This document shows, piece after piece, positions 25,156 through 38,296 of a stretch of DNA of 64,000 nucleotides. Made by a program: the position numbers and the translations under genes. Position 1 is the first letter of the stretch, and every line of letters starts with the position of its first letter. A model generated the notes under the pieces. The model worked only from the letters and a program-made list of their open reading frames with translations, did not search any database and was not told the DNA's origin. Source of the DNA: Callipepla californica brunnescens (Eukaryota > Chordata > Aves > Galliformes > Odontophoridae); NCBI GenBank assembly GCA_023055505.1, contig JALIRH010000013.1:7750001-7814000 (forward strand), given 5' to 3'.

Positions 25156-26563
25156 CACAAAAACCTGACAGAATCAGATTTATACAACAGCTATTTGTGT
25201 CAGAAATGACATCAACATTTCTTAGTAATGTGTTCAGAATGTGCTCTGTGTCAGAAGCAGAAGACAAACTGCCTTCCCACCGTTCTGCAAACTCAGCCCC
25301 GAATTGCAGCAGCCCTTATTTCAGTCTCAAAGCTCACACCTGCAGTGCAGCCCTGACCTGACTCACTGGGAACCTTCTCTTCTGGGGAGAGTGCCAATCA
25401 CAACAACCCTTCAATGCGGTGACACTTCTGCATCGGGGAAAATGTCACCCAGCTGAGACTGAAATATTAATTCGTCTCTGACATGTCTCACCTGAGCAGC
25501 TGAAGACTGGTTCTTTAGTTCTACAGTTCCACTTGTCCCTGCCATGCCTTCCCATTCCCTGTCCCACCAGACAGGTTATTTCTGACTGATATTACAGTAA
25601 TCTCATGACTTTATTACCATACCAAAGTGGAATTATACTCAAAAGCACCTTAGTAAGATAAACAGATAAATAAAATCTCACAGAGTATTACATTCATTGA
25701 GGGTCAGTGAGAGCACGTGATCCTTGCTTAGGTAACAAGGGATGAACTCACCATGGCTCATTCTGCACACTCAGCCCAACTAAAAGAAACAAAGATAGGC
25801 AGACCAAAGAGTGTCCCTTCTGTTGCACGTGCAGCCTTGTTACATTCACATCTAAGGATGCGACTGATGGCCTTACCTCAATACAGGGGGATTGCGACCC
25901 TGGTTTTGCATTGAAATTCATGTGATATGTATGTAGATATCATGCAAGCTAAAACAAGCTACGACTGATGATGCCTAGCTTTGTTCCTTCTAGATGATTA
26001 ACAGGAAAAAAAGGAAAATTTGCTTCTGCTGCTAATGGGAGAGGTAAACACAAATGGCAAATGGAAATAAATGGGCTATTTCTGTCTTCTCAGACAAACT
26101 GTCATTCTAGACCAAAATTCCAGCTGTTGATTAATTAAGTTGAATATTTTTATTTCAGGTGAGGATCTGACCCCTTGAACCCCCTCGGTTTGAACAGGGG
26201 ATCTTGTAAAGGCCTTAGATGAGTTTTAATGTTAAGGCTGGTGAGAAATACAATGTGATACTTAAGCTCAACCAACAGCTACAAGGAGCCGTGAGCTCTG
26301 AAAATGCTGCAGGACCACTCCTCACTGCCTGGCAGCATGGGTGCAGCTGACTGCTGGAGGCGAAACGGGGCAGGACCTGCCCGCTCCTCCTGTGGTCAGC
26401 AGTACTGAACTCTGCCAACATGCAATTGCTCTCCTTCCAGTGAAGGAGCTGAAAATAAAAGCAAATTTACCAGCTGTGTGCATTCCACTCTTTCACTCGG
26501 GTACGCTGGGAGCACCGATCTCTGCAATCTCACAGGCTGCTAAGGCCGGCGGTTTGTCAATCG

Positions 26564-26580
26564 CTGGCACCCTCTGGTGG
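26564..26580 (-). promoter_or_regulatory. CTCF-like binding site
   Basis: On the minus strand the sequence is CCACCAGAGGGTGCCAG, which fits the CTCF core CCACNAGNGGNG well. It lies about 10 kb upstream of the MTMR8 promoter and could act as an insulator or loop anchor. This is motif evidence only. Confidence 0.5.
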
Positions 26581-27082
26581 AAGAGAACACAGAGAAGATT
26601 TTATTGCTTAAGAAACACGACCAGAATCATCTTCTCTAAGAGAAACGAGGCATATTTTTTCAGGGTTCTGCCATGTCGTTGCTGTCAGTCCACATGAACT
26701 GCAAGGAGCCTCTGCTTTTAGTTGTTCAGGTTGAAATTCTTCTAGAAGTTAAGGCAGTGAAGGGACATTCAGCCAAGCATATCGGTAGCTCAAGCACAAT
26801 GAGCTCAGGACCAGGTCAGCTCAGCCTCAGCAGGCTCTGCACCCAGGAGCACATTTGCTGTGTGCGGCAGCAGCTAACTAAGGCAAGGTCAGGTCTGGGT
26901 TACAAACCTTTGCCGACTTGGCCACACTTGCTGTAGATGAAGCACTACATGGAGTTGAAACTGTTAAACAGCAAAATGAACGCACTCATCCTGATATTAA
27001 CCAGGGCTGAAGAATGAGCAATGAGGCATCTTAGCAAAGCTGCAGTTTTGTAACCCACAACTAATTCCTAGCGCGTCCTACG

Positions 27083-27185
27083 CTCAAGACCCGTCTAGAT
27101 ACCTACCTGTGCAACCTGGGCTAGGGAGCTGCTTTGGCAGGGGGTTGGACTCAATGATCTCTACAATTCTGGGACTGTGTAAATA
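27083..27185 (+). mobile_element. CR1 LINE extreme 3' end
   Basis: Short plus-strand CR1 terminus: CTACCTGTGCAACCTGG, GCAGGGGGTTGGACTCAATG, ATGATCTCTACAATTCTGGG and a degraded ATTCTG tail. This is typical of severe 5' truncation during target-primed insertion. Confidence 0.92.
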
Positions 27186-27780
27186 TATGAGCTGCTACAG
27201 ATCTGGCCAGAGTTAACCCTCCAGGACAGACATCTCTCTGGTGGCTGGAAAAGAGAAGGGCAGCCGCCCAGAACACGGGTTGAACTTCAAAGCCACACTT
27301 TAAATTGTTCCTTTTTTCTCCTCGCTGATTATTTTGCATTGTATCTGAGATCAGTCAGAGAGAAGAAAAAGACTTTGAGCAGGAGACTGAAGTAATGCAT
27401 GACAGAAGTGTTCGACGTTTTATGTCTGGGGGATTTAGTCCCTTATCTCAGATGCCAGCTGAGGGGAATGAAAGACTTTCCTCAGAACGATGAAAATTAA
27501 AACATCACTTACAAGAAGTAATGTTCAGACTGAAAGAGGTTTAGACGTTCACCTTGAGGTTTGGCTTTGATTAAGTACCCAGAAATAACAGCACCTCTTA
27601 AAATGATCTAAACCCCTTGGTAATGAGCGGGTGGGAGGGTACCCTGCTTCTCCTGCACTTTCTGCAGGCTGCTGGGCATGGGAACAGCTCAAAGCAGCCA
27701 TTTAGCCTTAGTTTGTACTCAGAAATCTTTCAGAGAGGTTCTTATTTTAATGGTCACAGAGCATTAAGGTAAAAGAGTAG

Positions 27781-27806
27781 AAATACTAAGTGAGTACTTA
27801 GTATTT
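27781..27806. repeat. Perfect 11-bp inverted repeat, 4-nt loop
   Basis: AAATACTAAGT, then GAGT, then ACTTAGTATTT. Imperfect pairing extends outward through the A/G-rich left flank and CTTTTC on the right. It could fold as a hairpin in RNA; no function is assigned. Confidence 0.8.
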
Positions 27807-28117
27807 ACTTTTCTAAATGTCTAGAATGGTTTAGGTTATGTGATGGTAAAAGTTCAGTTTACTGTTTCTCTTCTTGGAACAGTTTCCTCTTACCTGAATT
27901 CCAAGTGATGGTTGTACTGCACACAGCACCGTTTGTGGCTCAGCGCTCTCCCCAGCTGCTTTCTCTTCTCAATCCAACCATGTGTTCTTCCCTTTGCTGT
28001 GCAGAGCTCACATATTTGCTTTTCCTTAGGGGCTGTTGAGACATTTTAGGACCAAATTAATCCCTTGTCATTAAAGGAAATAAAGAGAATGGCACCAGAA
28101 AAAGATTTGACCCCTAT

Positions 28118-28142
28118 TTTTTATTTATTTATTTATTTTTTT
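28118..28142. repeat. TTTA microsatellite with T tract
   Basis: Several tandem TTTA units followed by a T run. It is a simple low-complexity repeat. Confidence 0.85.
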
Positions 28143-31100
28143 ACCACATGCTGAGTTCTGCTTTATTAAAGTCCATGTGGCAGAACTGTATTCTGAAACA
28201 ACAAACACCATTCAGCTTCACAGTGTTTACACACAACCCATTCTGGGATAAACCCCAACTAATAGTCCAGGGTTAAGGGTTCTGCAGCCCATGCTCATGG
28301 CCATCATCTCTGGTGTCTCTCTTCTGTGGTCTCAGTTCATCTGAGACATCCACACCAGTGCTATGATGTGATGAATCGTGCCAGCTCAATCATGAAAAAA
28401 AGAGGATTAAAAAGAGAGATTGTGACAGGTGGTCCCCAGACCTCAGGCTGGTGAAGATTAAGGCAGTTCCGCAGTGGTTGTGTGAGTGGCACATAGTCTG
28501 CCTGCAAATTCAAAGCAGAGATAAGTGACTGATGGCATATAAGGTTTCTCTCAAGTGTCAGAGCAATTGCAGAACTGCCAAGCAGATCACAACTTGTGTC
28601 TGCAGAATGCAAGACAGTGTCAGGAGAGATGATCACAGGAGACATCAAAGCAACTTCAAGAAAGGAACAAGCATTAACCAGGAAGTGCTATGAAGAGACA
28701 GAAAGAACGAGTCTTGCAACGGACATCTAAATCACTGCTTAATTTAATCCCCAGTAAGGGTATCCATGCTCTAAGTGCAGCACCGGGACTGACCTGGGTA
28801 AGGCTAGTCAACAAGCACCTTAGTTCTCTTCTGAGAAGTCCTAAGTGATGGGGCATCTTTCACAGAATGTCCTCTTTGCTATTTTGCATATTTTCTGTCT
28901 CTCTGTTTTTCTGTGGAGGGGGGGAAGGAAAACTGGAATCTTCGACTACTGAGTCCCAAACCTCCATTCTCTACATTGCCTTGCTCCCACAGATGTAAGG
29001 AGGTATCTACTGTCTCCCATCTTCTTTTCTCAGTGTAAATATGAAGGATGAGTTCGTGCACAAATTATTTAGTAACTTGCTGGTCTTTATTTTCAGCGCC
29101 TAAAGTAGTCTTAGGAAAAGCACTGCAGGACTTCCAGCACATTGTTATGGTTACCACTTCGATAAATATAGCCCTGTTCTGTCTGTCCGCTCCTCTCTCT
29201 GCTGACTCCTTATTGACTTTCCAATCAGACATAAGATTCTTTCCTTTATTTTTTGTATCTTCACAGCTTTCCCCTCAACTGGTCTCCAAAACCTTCATGA
29301 CCAGTCTTCACTTCTTCTACCATCTCTCAATCGCTATGACAATGCTCATTCCAATTCCAGTTCCCTGCAAGCCCATGGAAAGCTTCTGAATTGTTAAAAC
29401 AAGTGAAATTCCTATGGTTTGGGTTGGGTTTTTTTTTGCTCTATTTTCCCTGTTAGTTACAAGGGCCTCCTCTCAAACAACTGAAAGCCAGCTCCACTTC
29501 AGAGACACACTGCAATTAATCCACAGCTGTTTGTCCAAAGGAAGCTGAACTCAGTGGTGATGGGGAGCTCACTCTCTCATCGTGCTTCCATCAATCAGAA
29601 CACCAAACACAAAACCTATTAACAAATCAGGACAGAAACAATTTCTGTATTATTTGATGACCTGGCACGTTCCTTGACTTCCAGTTAGGTATTGCATGCA
29701 GAAATACAAACGCAAGTGCTGTACCACAACCTAACAGACACCCTGTCAGGACGTATTCCTGACCGTGCTCTGGTGAAGCAAACACCCGTGAAGACCTTCA
29801 GTTAAGCTCACGAAGCATGATTCAAGCTGTCACAGTGCTTCTCAGTGCCTTCAGTCCAGATAGAAGCATCAAGCATCTGCCAGCAGCCTTTGCTGGAACA
29901 TTCCTCATGCAGAAATGTTCAACAGAAAATAATAAAAGCCCAAGAGGTCAGATATTCATCCAATTTTGAGCAGGCGATTTTAAGAGCAAGCCTTCCTGTG
30001 AGATTCCCAGCATTTCAGGCTTCTAATCCCTTTGTGAATTCTGAAGCAGCTGGATCCAAAACAGAAAGAACACAATGAACTGGATAAGAAATCCAGACCT
30101 GTTTGAACTCCAGACACATTGTGATTTGAGTTGGCAGTGGAAGTTTGGCTAAAGTTTTCCCATGTTTGCTCTGCAGGCTCAGCACCACCTGGGGCTGATC
30201 TTTACACAGATGGAGCTCCTGCTGGCTTCCAGTGAATCCTGAGGACTGGTCCACACTTGAAATCAGCTCTATTGTACAGGAACAATCAGGAGCATTCAGG
30301 CTGAATAGCACACCAAAAAGCACACCTCCACAAATCACCACCTCGTAAGTTCCATGCTCTCCTCTAGTAACTGCCTCTAATGGATGCCTTGTGTTTTAAG
30401 GCAGTGAGCGCCTTGGGCTGCCTGGCCTTTTCGGGGGGAGTGGGACTCAGACAGGGGGGGCATAGCCAAGCAGGGAACAAATGAATACCAGATTTCTTCC
30501 CAAAAAGATCTCTTTCGTGGTAGAAAAGAGCAGAAATCAGGCTGGCTCTTCTGTAAGGAGAGAACAGTTGTGTCATCAGAAGAGGGAAAGAAGGAAAATC
30601 ACCAGGAGCAGAAGGGCTCTCAAGGACTAATGCAACGAAAATGTAGGACCTGGATCAGTGCTGAAGACTGTTCAGAATGAATGGTACTGTCAAACACCCC
30701 CCAAAAAACTAACAGCATTGTACCTCCTGATGTGAGTCACCTCTGGTCCTTTCTCTTTGCTGAGGAAGAACAGCACTGATTGTTTTTAACGTTTGCTGGG
30801 TTTGTTTTTAAAGAGGTGAAAACAAGAATGTTAAAAACAGGCTCCAATTAGCTTGCTGTGTCCAAGCAAGCCATCACACGCAGATCACCAAGCAGCCCAC
30901 CTGGGACTGTATCAGCTACACAAAACTACTGTTCCTACTGTACATACAGATCAAAGACAGGGTTGTATTCTCTCTCAGGCACCTCTGAAGCAGGATGTTA
31001 TGAAGTCTGTTGTCTTTTTCTTTATTTATCTTGTGGTAGCTCTGTGTACATTCCTGAAAGTGAAGCTCAATTAAATTTGCTGCTCACTTTAAAGTGAAAA

Positions 31101-34100
31101 GACAAACCACCCTAAACTGACAGTGAAAAAATAAACAAATAAGTAAACTGGAGAGCTCTGCAGCCCTCAAGAGAACAAGGTATTCCTACCAGCACCCTCT
31201 GTTCCTAATGCCCCGTGGTGCCTGCTCTGATGCTCTTCCCTGAGCTTGTGTTGTTAAAGCCACTCTTTAGTGGGACATTGCTCACATGGGACACACAGCA
31301 CTACAGGCGTACCAAAAGGCTTCTACTAAACAGTAATTGTTGCTATATAAAACACACAATGATTGTGCACCCCTTCTTAAACCAATAAATAAATTCACAG
31401 GTCTGATCCTTTTCTTGAGCAGAGGCAGGATGCATTTTTGCAGATCCTAACATCGTTAATTCACTAGTCTGCTTTCACCTAAAACCTGTCCAAAGCACTG
31501 ACTCAAAAAGAGACAGTCATTAGATTATAGAGAGCTCTTCTCTTGACAAGAAACTGTATCTTCAGAAATGAGCTGATACTGTGGCTTTCCCTTCATCATT
31601 ACATTAGTTCCTCCTGCAGCTTCCTCATTACAGAGATGGAGGATCCATTTAGCTAAGGATGTACCCACAGCATGCCCCTGTCCTGGACATCCCTTCATTG
31701 ATCACCTTTCAGTAACAGTGTGCAGAGAGAAGTGTGTTTACCTATCACCTCGGCACGTGGGTGTCCTACCTCTAACCTGAATTCCTTTTTATATTTTCCT
31801 GTATTCTTCACTTCCTTTAATTACAACGTAATAAAGCAATACCACCATCAGCACTAATCTGCTGAAAGACAAACCTGCAGGCAGCAAGCAGTTGCTGCAG
31901 GGCGGTTCCTGTCTGCTTTAAACAGTGTCACAATTAGGAAACCAGTGTATGAGGCTGTGTGTATCAGCAGCACACGTGTCGGATGCAGCTCCACAGAGTT
32001 TCACTTTCAGTCCTCGGAGGCTCAGTTTCAGTCTCTCAGGTCTGGTTCCCTGCCTGCTCTCCTTCCATGCTCATTCCTTGCTGACAGGTCTGGTTCTTGT
32101 TTCACCACCTTCAAACCTCCCTCAAGGAGATGTTCCCACTGAACTAGCTCCTCCTCTCCAGTATTCACCTACCCATGTGCATTAGAGTGATGGGGACAGC
32201 AGGCAGAAGGTTATCATACAGTTAAGCAGAAACATTCATCCTCCTAGGCTCTCAGACCAGCACCTTTTATCTTCTCCACACTTCCCTCCCTGTGCATCAA
32301 GACACCCCAGGAAGCAACGGATTGCAGAGCAGGACCCACCCTGCAGTGAGCTGCTGGAAGCAGGTGGCACTGCTGCTGCACACCAAGTGTGGCAAAAACT
32401 GTGTGGAGAAGTAGCTGGGAACACAGCATGATGTGTTTCAATCGATCATAGCATATTTACATAATTTCTCATAGGCAGCACTGACTTCAGTGCTGTGAAA
32501 GATGAGGATGCAGGACATCAAAGACACTTCCCAAGGACCTAGGGAAGGAAAAAGTGAGATATTCATCTGCATGGAGGGCTTTTATGGGCATGCTGGCTTG
32601 CTGTTGTAGGGCAGCTGCCAACAGGGAGTGTTCTTAGTGTGCTTCCTGTATTTCACCTTTCTTTAAGGAGGGCCCGATCCTAGGCAGTGCCAGCAGGCAG
32701 CATTGGAGGAAAGTGGCCTTCACAGCACGAGGCCAGGACTATCAACACCTTGTAGCATCAAACTATCACACTGCAGACTCCTGTGAGCTGGCAGGGATTG
32801 TTTTTTCCAGTGTTTCCTGTTGTGAGTGTTCACTTGGCATTAAAAAATGGCAAGAAGAGAGCTGAAATCCGGTTGTCGTGTTCAACCTTCAACAACGAAG
32901 TAGATTACAAAACACTTAGGCTGAACAATGGGAAGGCAAAGCAGCTGCAAATTAGGAAGTTTCCAGCATCTACTTTCTGTTTAGAATAACAGGAGTTGTT
33001 CATCAGCCAGCTGCCCACATAAAATCCACAAGAGAAATGTACATTTCCCTAAAAAAGAGAAACAACCATCACATGGGAAAAGAAAGACTTTTCTCTAAGA
33101 GCTATTTCCATGGCAACTTCTAAATTCAAAGCTCAAGCTCTTTTGGCTGCAGGGATACTCAGAAAAGGTAACAAAATTGTTGTTGTTCATAATGGCAAAA
33201 CCATCGTTTGTCTCTCATGAAAATTAAGCTGGAAGTTTTTGTGCAAAACTTGCCCAAATCCAGCTAAAAAATCTGGGTGAGAGGGGGGTTGAGGGAATGT
33301 CACCCTGAGAAAAAACGTAAGGAATTAGAATAGGAACATACTGATGTGTTCACTCTTGTAGTTTACAACCAGCATCTAATCACGCTTTTTACCCTGTCAA
33401 AATTCAAAGCTGGCCGCATATTATGTGACCAATTTTTATACACAAATAAATTAATCTGCAGCACTCTGGTGGACATCACAGCACAGAACGGTCTATGTCC
33501 AACTGAAGGTGAGAGATTTTAAATCAGGAAACAAACGCTCCCTGGAATACACAAAAAAAACCACAGACCTTGGTAGAGCCTTGAGAGTTCCACTCCAGTA
33601 CTTGAGGAGTCCGTTCCATAGCAGTGCATCGCTCACCCCGGCTGTCTCCATCAGCTGCTGGGGCTGCTTGGAATTGTGTAGACTGTGCCCATGGATTTAC
33701 AGGATTGGGTCCAATGCTAATCAGTCAGCCTTATACTAGCAGAGCTGAAATGCAGCAAGGTGAAATGCACAGCTCAATTCACTGCGCAGCGTTTGGAAAA
33801 GTTGTTAGTTCTAAACAGAGACTTCATTAAGCATCACTGAAAACAAGGATCTCTCCAACCATGGCTGCTTTTCAAAAAGCCTATTAGAAAGCGCTGCATG
33901 GAAGGTAACTCACTGGCAAAAATGCTGATGCCTTTGGCAGATCAAAACTCAACTGAAACTATGAAATCATTAAGAGCACAGATGTGGAAGCTGATACCAA
34001 ACATTAAAACAAAAATTACCAGAAGGTTTCTAGATGAAGAGGTCACTGCCACTCCTGTGCTACTGTAGTCTTTGCAAAGCAGCTGAGCTGATCAGCCTCC

Positions 34101-36030
34101 ACCAATGTGTAGCAATTACAATTCAGAGCTCTCTGCAAGTGGTCCCTGTAACTTCTTTCTGTTTCTACAATTCGATTTCTCACTTGTTATCATGCATCAC
34201 CCCCAACTCAATTCCTCTTCTTCCACCTGCGACAGTTCAGATACTCCACAAACCTCCACGGGAGCGAAGCTTTGGTAGAAGGACAGTGCCCAGCTCACCT
34301 TGGCCTCGATGGATGCTGCTTTCAGTGCAAACTCCTTCCCGTGTGGGAGATGTGCACCTCTGGCAGGATCCAGCAGCTGATCCCCACAGGAATGGAGGAC
34401 AGAGGTGAGGAAGGTGGAGCTGGATACCTTGTGGACACAGTGCTAATATGTGCCCTGTTAGTGTAAGGCAGGGTGACCAAGCGGTGATCTCAGGAGTTCA
34501 TGTCTGAGAAAACACATCAGCATACAGCCTGGACTGCATTCTGCTTCACGTCAAGAAGTTATTGGGAACTTAAAAGAGAATTGGCAAGCGTTTGAATGCA
34601 TTAGTATGTGTATCAATCTTGTTTTCTATTTATGAAGATTCTGGTTCCCGGGTTTTGTATTATTTTAATACTATCAAAAAGGGTGAGATTCTGAAGACTT
34701 CATACCTGGTCAAGGAGTAGTAGAAGTTGTAGAAATGTTTCACCCTTCTTTCTGACAACCCTTCAAACCACTGTGCCATGCCCTAGGGGACTTGATCTGA
34801 ATCACCTACCTGTGACACTTCTCCTGTGGACAAAGAAGGGTTGAACTTAACTTTCACACTCCTATGAGATGCAAGGGTGTAAAAAAACTGCCAGTGGTTC
34901 ACCTGCCCCCAGAGAGCTGGGAGCAACTTCTAGTCCTACTACATGTTTAGTACAGATACAAGGGAAGATAATAAAACAGTATTTTTCTAATAGTGTGAAG
35001 AAAGAAAAAAAGACTACCAAACCATCAGCCACTTCATGTGGGTGAAGAATTTCAGAAGATAAAAACAAAACATGACTTAAAATGTGACTCCAATCAGTCA
35101 GTTTCCAGTTTTCTGCAACCATGCTGGAAAAGCTCTTCCCTGCTTGGCCTCTTTGTTAAGATGCACGCTGCCTGACCGCAGCCATCCCTCCTGCAGCAGG
35201 ACACCAATAGGAAGAAGTTGTCAAAACACACTGCTCACTGTTGGAGCATTTTAACACCTCTTCCTCACAGCATGGAAACCGAAGTGATTATGCTATGAAG
35301 GCATGCCGAAAGGCCTCCACAGGTGTCACCAGGGAGAGCAGGGACCAAGGCTTAACAATGTGTGTGCATAAAAGGTAAACTCTAACAGCCTGACCTGCAT
35401 CAGTACTGCCCATCAGAGAGAGACTGCTACAGCAAAGGTACTTGGAGACATCACTTGTCAACCGATGGAACTGCTCTTCAAAAAGCAAATCTGACCTTAG
35501 ACTGCTTTATCTATGTTTTACTGTGGAACATTACATCTTGCTCTAGTGATCAGTATGTCCTGCCTAATGCTGACACTAAGCACGCACATATCCTGCTGCC
35601 TGAGACCATAGGGGCAAGCTGACGTAGCTGGAGGACTTCTTGACATTTTCATGGGTGTGAATCAGAAATTTCACATCTTAGTTGACCCAGGGTATGGCTT
35701 CGGAACTGGGCAAGCAAGTATTATTAAAGAACAGTGAAAACAAAATATCCTGAAAATAAAAGCTTCCCCAAAATACTGAGATCTGAGTGTCACACACCTG
35801 GTTTACTTCTGGAAAACAAACAAAAACAGCAACAAAGTAAGGCCTCTGGAACGATACTAGCTTGAACTTGGCCAAATATGCTGTTCTCTTTACAGTAAGG
35901 GAAACATTACTGGGATTCATTGATACCTGTGCCAACAAAGCACTGCAGGAGCACTGCTGGTTTTTAATGTCAGGTTTCAAACTTGTATCGCTGGAAGTGC
36001 TTCAAAAATGCTTTCCTCTTCTTCTTTTTC

Positions 36031-36049
36031 TTTTTTTTTTTTTTTTTTT
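36031..36049. repeat. Poly(T) tract
   Basis: Nineteen consecutive T after a CTTCTTCTTTTTC pyrimidine stretch. It could be the reverse of a retroposed poly(A) tail, but no adjacent element was recognised. Confidence 0.85.
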
Positions 36050-36825
36050 ATTAAATATCTGGTACCAGTTGCTTGCCATTGGCTTAGGACAGTCTGTAGC
36101 AAAATGCAGTATTTTATCAGGTTAGCATCCAATTTTGATATTGCACTGACAAAAACTCCAGTCAGTTCAGAGACAGATAAACAAGAGGAATTTGTAGCAC
36201 TGATGCTGCTGGAAGATGCATTTTATGCTCAGTAGATGTGAGCATTAGAAATACAGAGTAGGTGATCTTGTCAGCCCATCCCTCCTTTCCTGAGTCGTGA
36301 TTGTTCCAGCACAGTTTTCTGAACTAGAAACAAAGGAACGTTGAGCTGGCAGTCAGGACACCTAAACCACACGTGTACCGACCTCCTGCCAATGACAGGA
36401 ATCTCCAGGAGGTGGCTGAAGGAGGCTTTAAATGAGATAAGGGAGCAGAGAAGCTGCTTTCCTGGTTGCAAGACAGAAAACGTGTAGCATTAAAGAGAAG
36501 AAAGCTGATCAGAACCGAGGAGCAGAAAAGCTGGATGATCCCCGAGATCTCTACCTTAGGTGCTCCTTGGCTGGGATTAGCAGCTAGCATTCCTCTCCTC
36601 TACCTTCCCCTACACCTGAACAGCTGAGACAGAAAGCAAAGGGGCTTAACCGAGCAGAACACAAAGATAGCACCGGGTACAGGTTTTCCTGGATCCCCTT
36701 CCCAACGTTGTCTGTAACCTCAGGGTTAAAGCAACAATGCCAGGTCAAATACTTCAAGTGTGTGATATTTTCCAAGATTACAAGTTGTGAAAAGAGAAAA
36801 CAAGAAGTACCTAACTCACTGCACC

Positions 36826-36945
36826 CCGAGGGCCACGGAGACGTTTTACAAAGAGCTGTTTGCCAACGCTGCCATCGAGCAGCACTGCGGCCTCAGCTCA
36901 CGGCTGAATGAGAACCTGTTCATGAGGAGGGGGCTGAAAACTAGC
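36826..36945 (+). other. GC3-rich open segment, possible exon or pseudogene fragment
   Basis: In the frame of 36,787-37,059 a block of about 40 codons has mostly G or C in third positions (ACG GAG ACG TTT TAC AAA GAG CTG ...) and reads ETFYKELFANAAIEQHCGLS, continuing with SRLNENLFMRRGLKT. The composition contrasts with the AT-rich surroundings. I do not recognise the protein. An AG preceded by pyrimidines lies upstream (TTTTCCAAG near 36,775) and a GAG/GTTAGC donor-like site near 37,008, neither strong. It could be a real exon, a remnant of a processed pseudogene or chance. Confidence 0.3.
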
Positions 36946-37698
36946 ACAGAGTATCCTTTATGCAAGCATTATCCTTTTTCTGATCAGAGGAGCCTCGCTT
37001 CTGAGGTTAGCACACCTTTAGGTGGATGGGATATGCCCATACTAATGTCTCTTCTCTAAACTAGACTGCTTTTCCTGCTTCAAGCCAAACAAGTACCATA
37101 CAGCAGCTAATAGTCTACTTAGCTCCCAGAGTACCGGGCTCTTGGCTTGCTTTGCTTCATGATGCTCCAATCACATTCCTTCCAATCCCTAATTAAGAAA
37201 TGCTCTAATTAAGAAATGATTTACGCTCTTTAAACCTCAGAAACGACACAGGTGATCCGCACTGTTCTCACTGTATTCTCTCCAGATTGAGAACGAAGGA
37301 ACTTCAGAAGATCAGAAGAAGGAATTGAAAAGGTGAGCTTCAGCTCCGGAGACTTTGTGAGCCTTGCACAACGGTGTCCAGCTGGTTTCCTAGGGCTATG
37401 TCTGTCATCGCCTTTGTTTGAACAGCGATTTTCATTTTATTTAATTTCACATGTTCCTAATGGATCTGAGATTATCTGAAATGTAATTCTTAATTCTGTC
37501 TAAATACCTGAACAAACCAAGCTAGTTGAGAATAGGACAGAGCTGAACGTTGCACTGATTTGTGTCTCCGTATTATTCCCAGTGGGTTCTTCTTTTTGTG
37601 TCAGTTTGCATGTTCTTATTTAGCACTAATTCAACATACAGTTCTGATCAGTGCACTCTGTGCTACTAGAAACCAAGAAGAAGGCACTCTAAAGAGCT

Positions 37699-37734
37699 TT
37701 TTCTCCTAACACTGTATTTTCTCCTAACACTGTA
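37699..37734. repeat. Perfect 2 x 18-bp tandem duplication
   Basis: TTTTCTCCTAACACTGTA is repeated twice without mismatch, indicating a recent local duplication. Confidence 0.92.
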
Positions 37735-38266
37735 AATCCATGAATTTGCAAGTGCTGAATAAAAATTTCACAAGGTCTGCCCAGCACATTGCGAGGAAAA
37801 CAAGAGTACAGAAGAGTTGTACAGGGTCCACTGTTCATTTCTTTCAAAGCCACACAGCATATTGGCAGAACTCGGACTGTGTTCTGGCAATTACAGTCCT
37901 GTACCTTAGGTAAGTCTCCTATTGCTGTTTATTATGAGTGTTACTGATGCTGTATCCTTTTCCATGTTTATGCTAAGTGCTTCACCAAGATCTGCACCAA
38001 TTCATTCCAACCAAATCCACTCCTCTATGAGCTGAAAGAGCCCCCTCCCTCCCAAACCTTCTAGCAGAGCGACACTGGTTCACTCTTCTTCATCACCAGG
38101 AACTCTGGCAAACAGACCAAAAATTGTCAATAGGCTCAGTGTGTTTTTGTACACATTTGTGAGATCTCAAACCAGGGAGAAGGATTCCTCATATGGGTGT
38201 ACATTATTTCCTTAGCAACTTCCTTCAAGTGTAGCTGATTACAATGTAAGTGCTAAGTTGGAAATT

Positions 38267-38296
38267 ACATATATATATATACACACACCCACACAC
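38267..38296. repeat. Compound TA/CA microsatellite
   Basis: An (AT)n run passes directly into ACACACACCCACACAC. It is short and interrupted, and likely polymorphic. Confidence 0.85.

Larger units (their letters stand above)
22453..27082. other. Intergenic, no recognisable gene
   Basis: AT-rich sequence. It includes short TTTA runs near 23,939, an A tract at 25,140-25,155, a locally GC-richer patch at about 24,785-24,990 with a 25-codon frame starting MAKEEYAQR, and the CTCF-like site near 26,570. No splice-flanked coding segment was recognised. Confidence 0.7.
27186..36785. other. Intergenic, no recognisable gene
   Basis: About 9.6 kb without recognised coding exons on either strand. Contents noted are an inverted repeat at 27,781-27,806, a TTTA microsatellite near 28,120-28,140 and a T tract at 36,031-36,049. 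Open frames up to about 124 codons (for example 34,034-34,408 and 29,048-29,389) show no family resemblance. Confidence 0.7.

Noticed and set aside
29048..29389. 113-codon plus-strand frame, hydrophobic
   Set aside because: T-rich sequence gives many Phe/Leu/Ser codons. No signal peptide context, homologue or exon structure was recognised.
30175..30200. REST/NRSE-like word (CTCAGCACCAC)
   Set aside because: Only the left half resembles the consensus; the right half does not match.
30015..30341. 108-codon minus-strand frame
   Set aside because: Considered as a possible exon, but codon use is not biased and no family was recognised.
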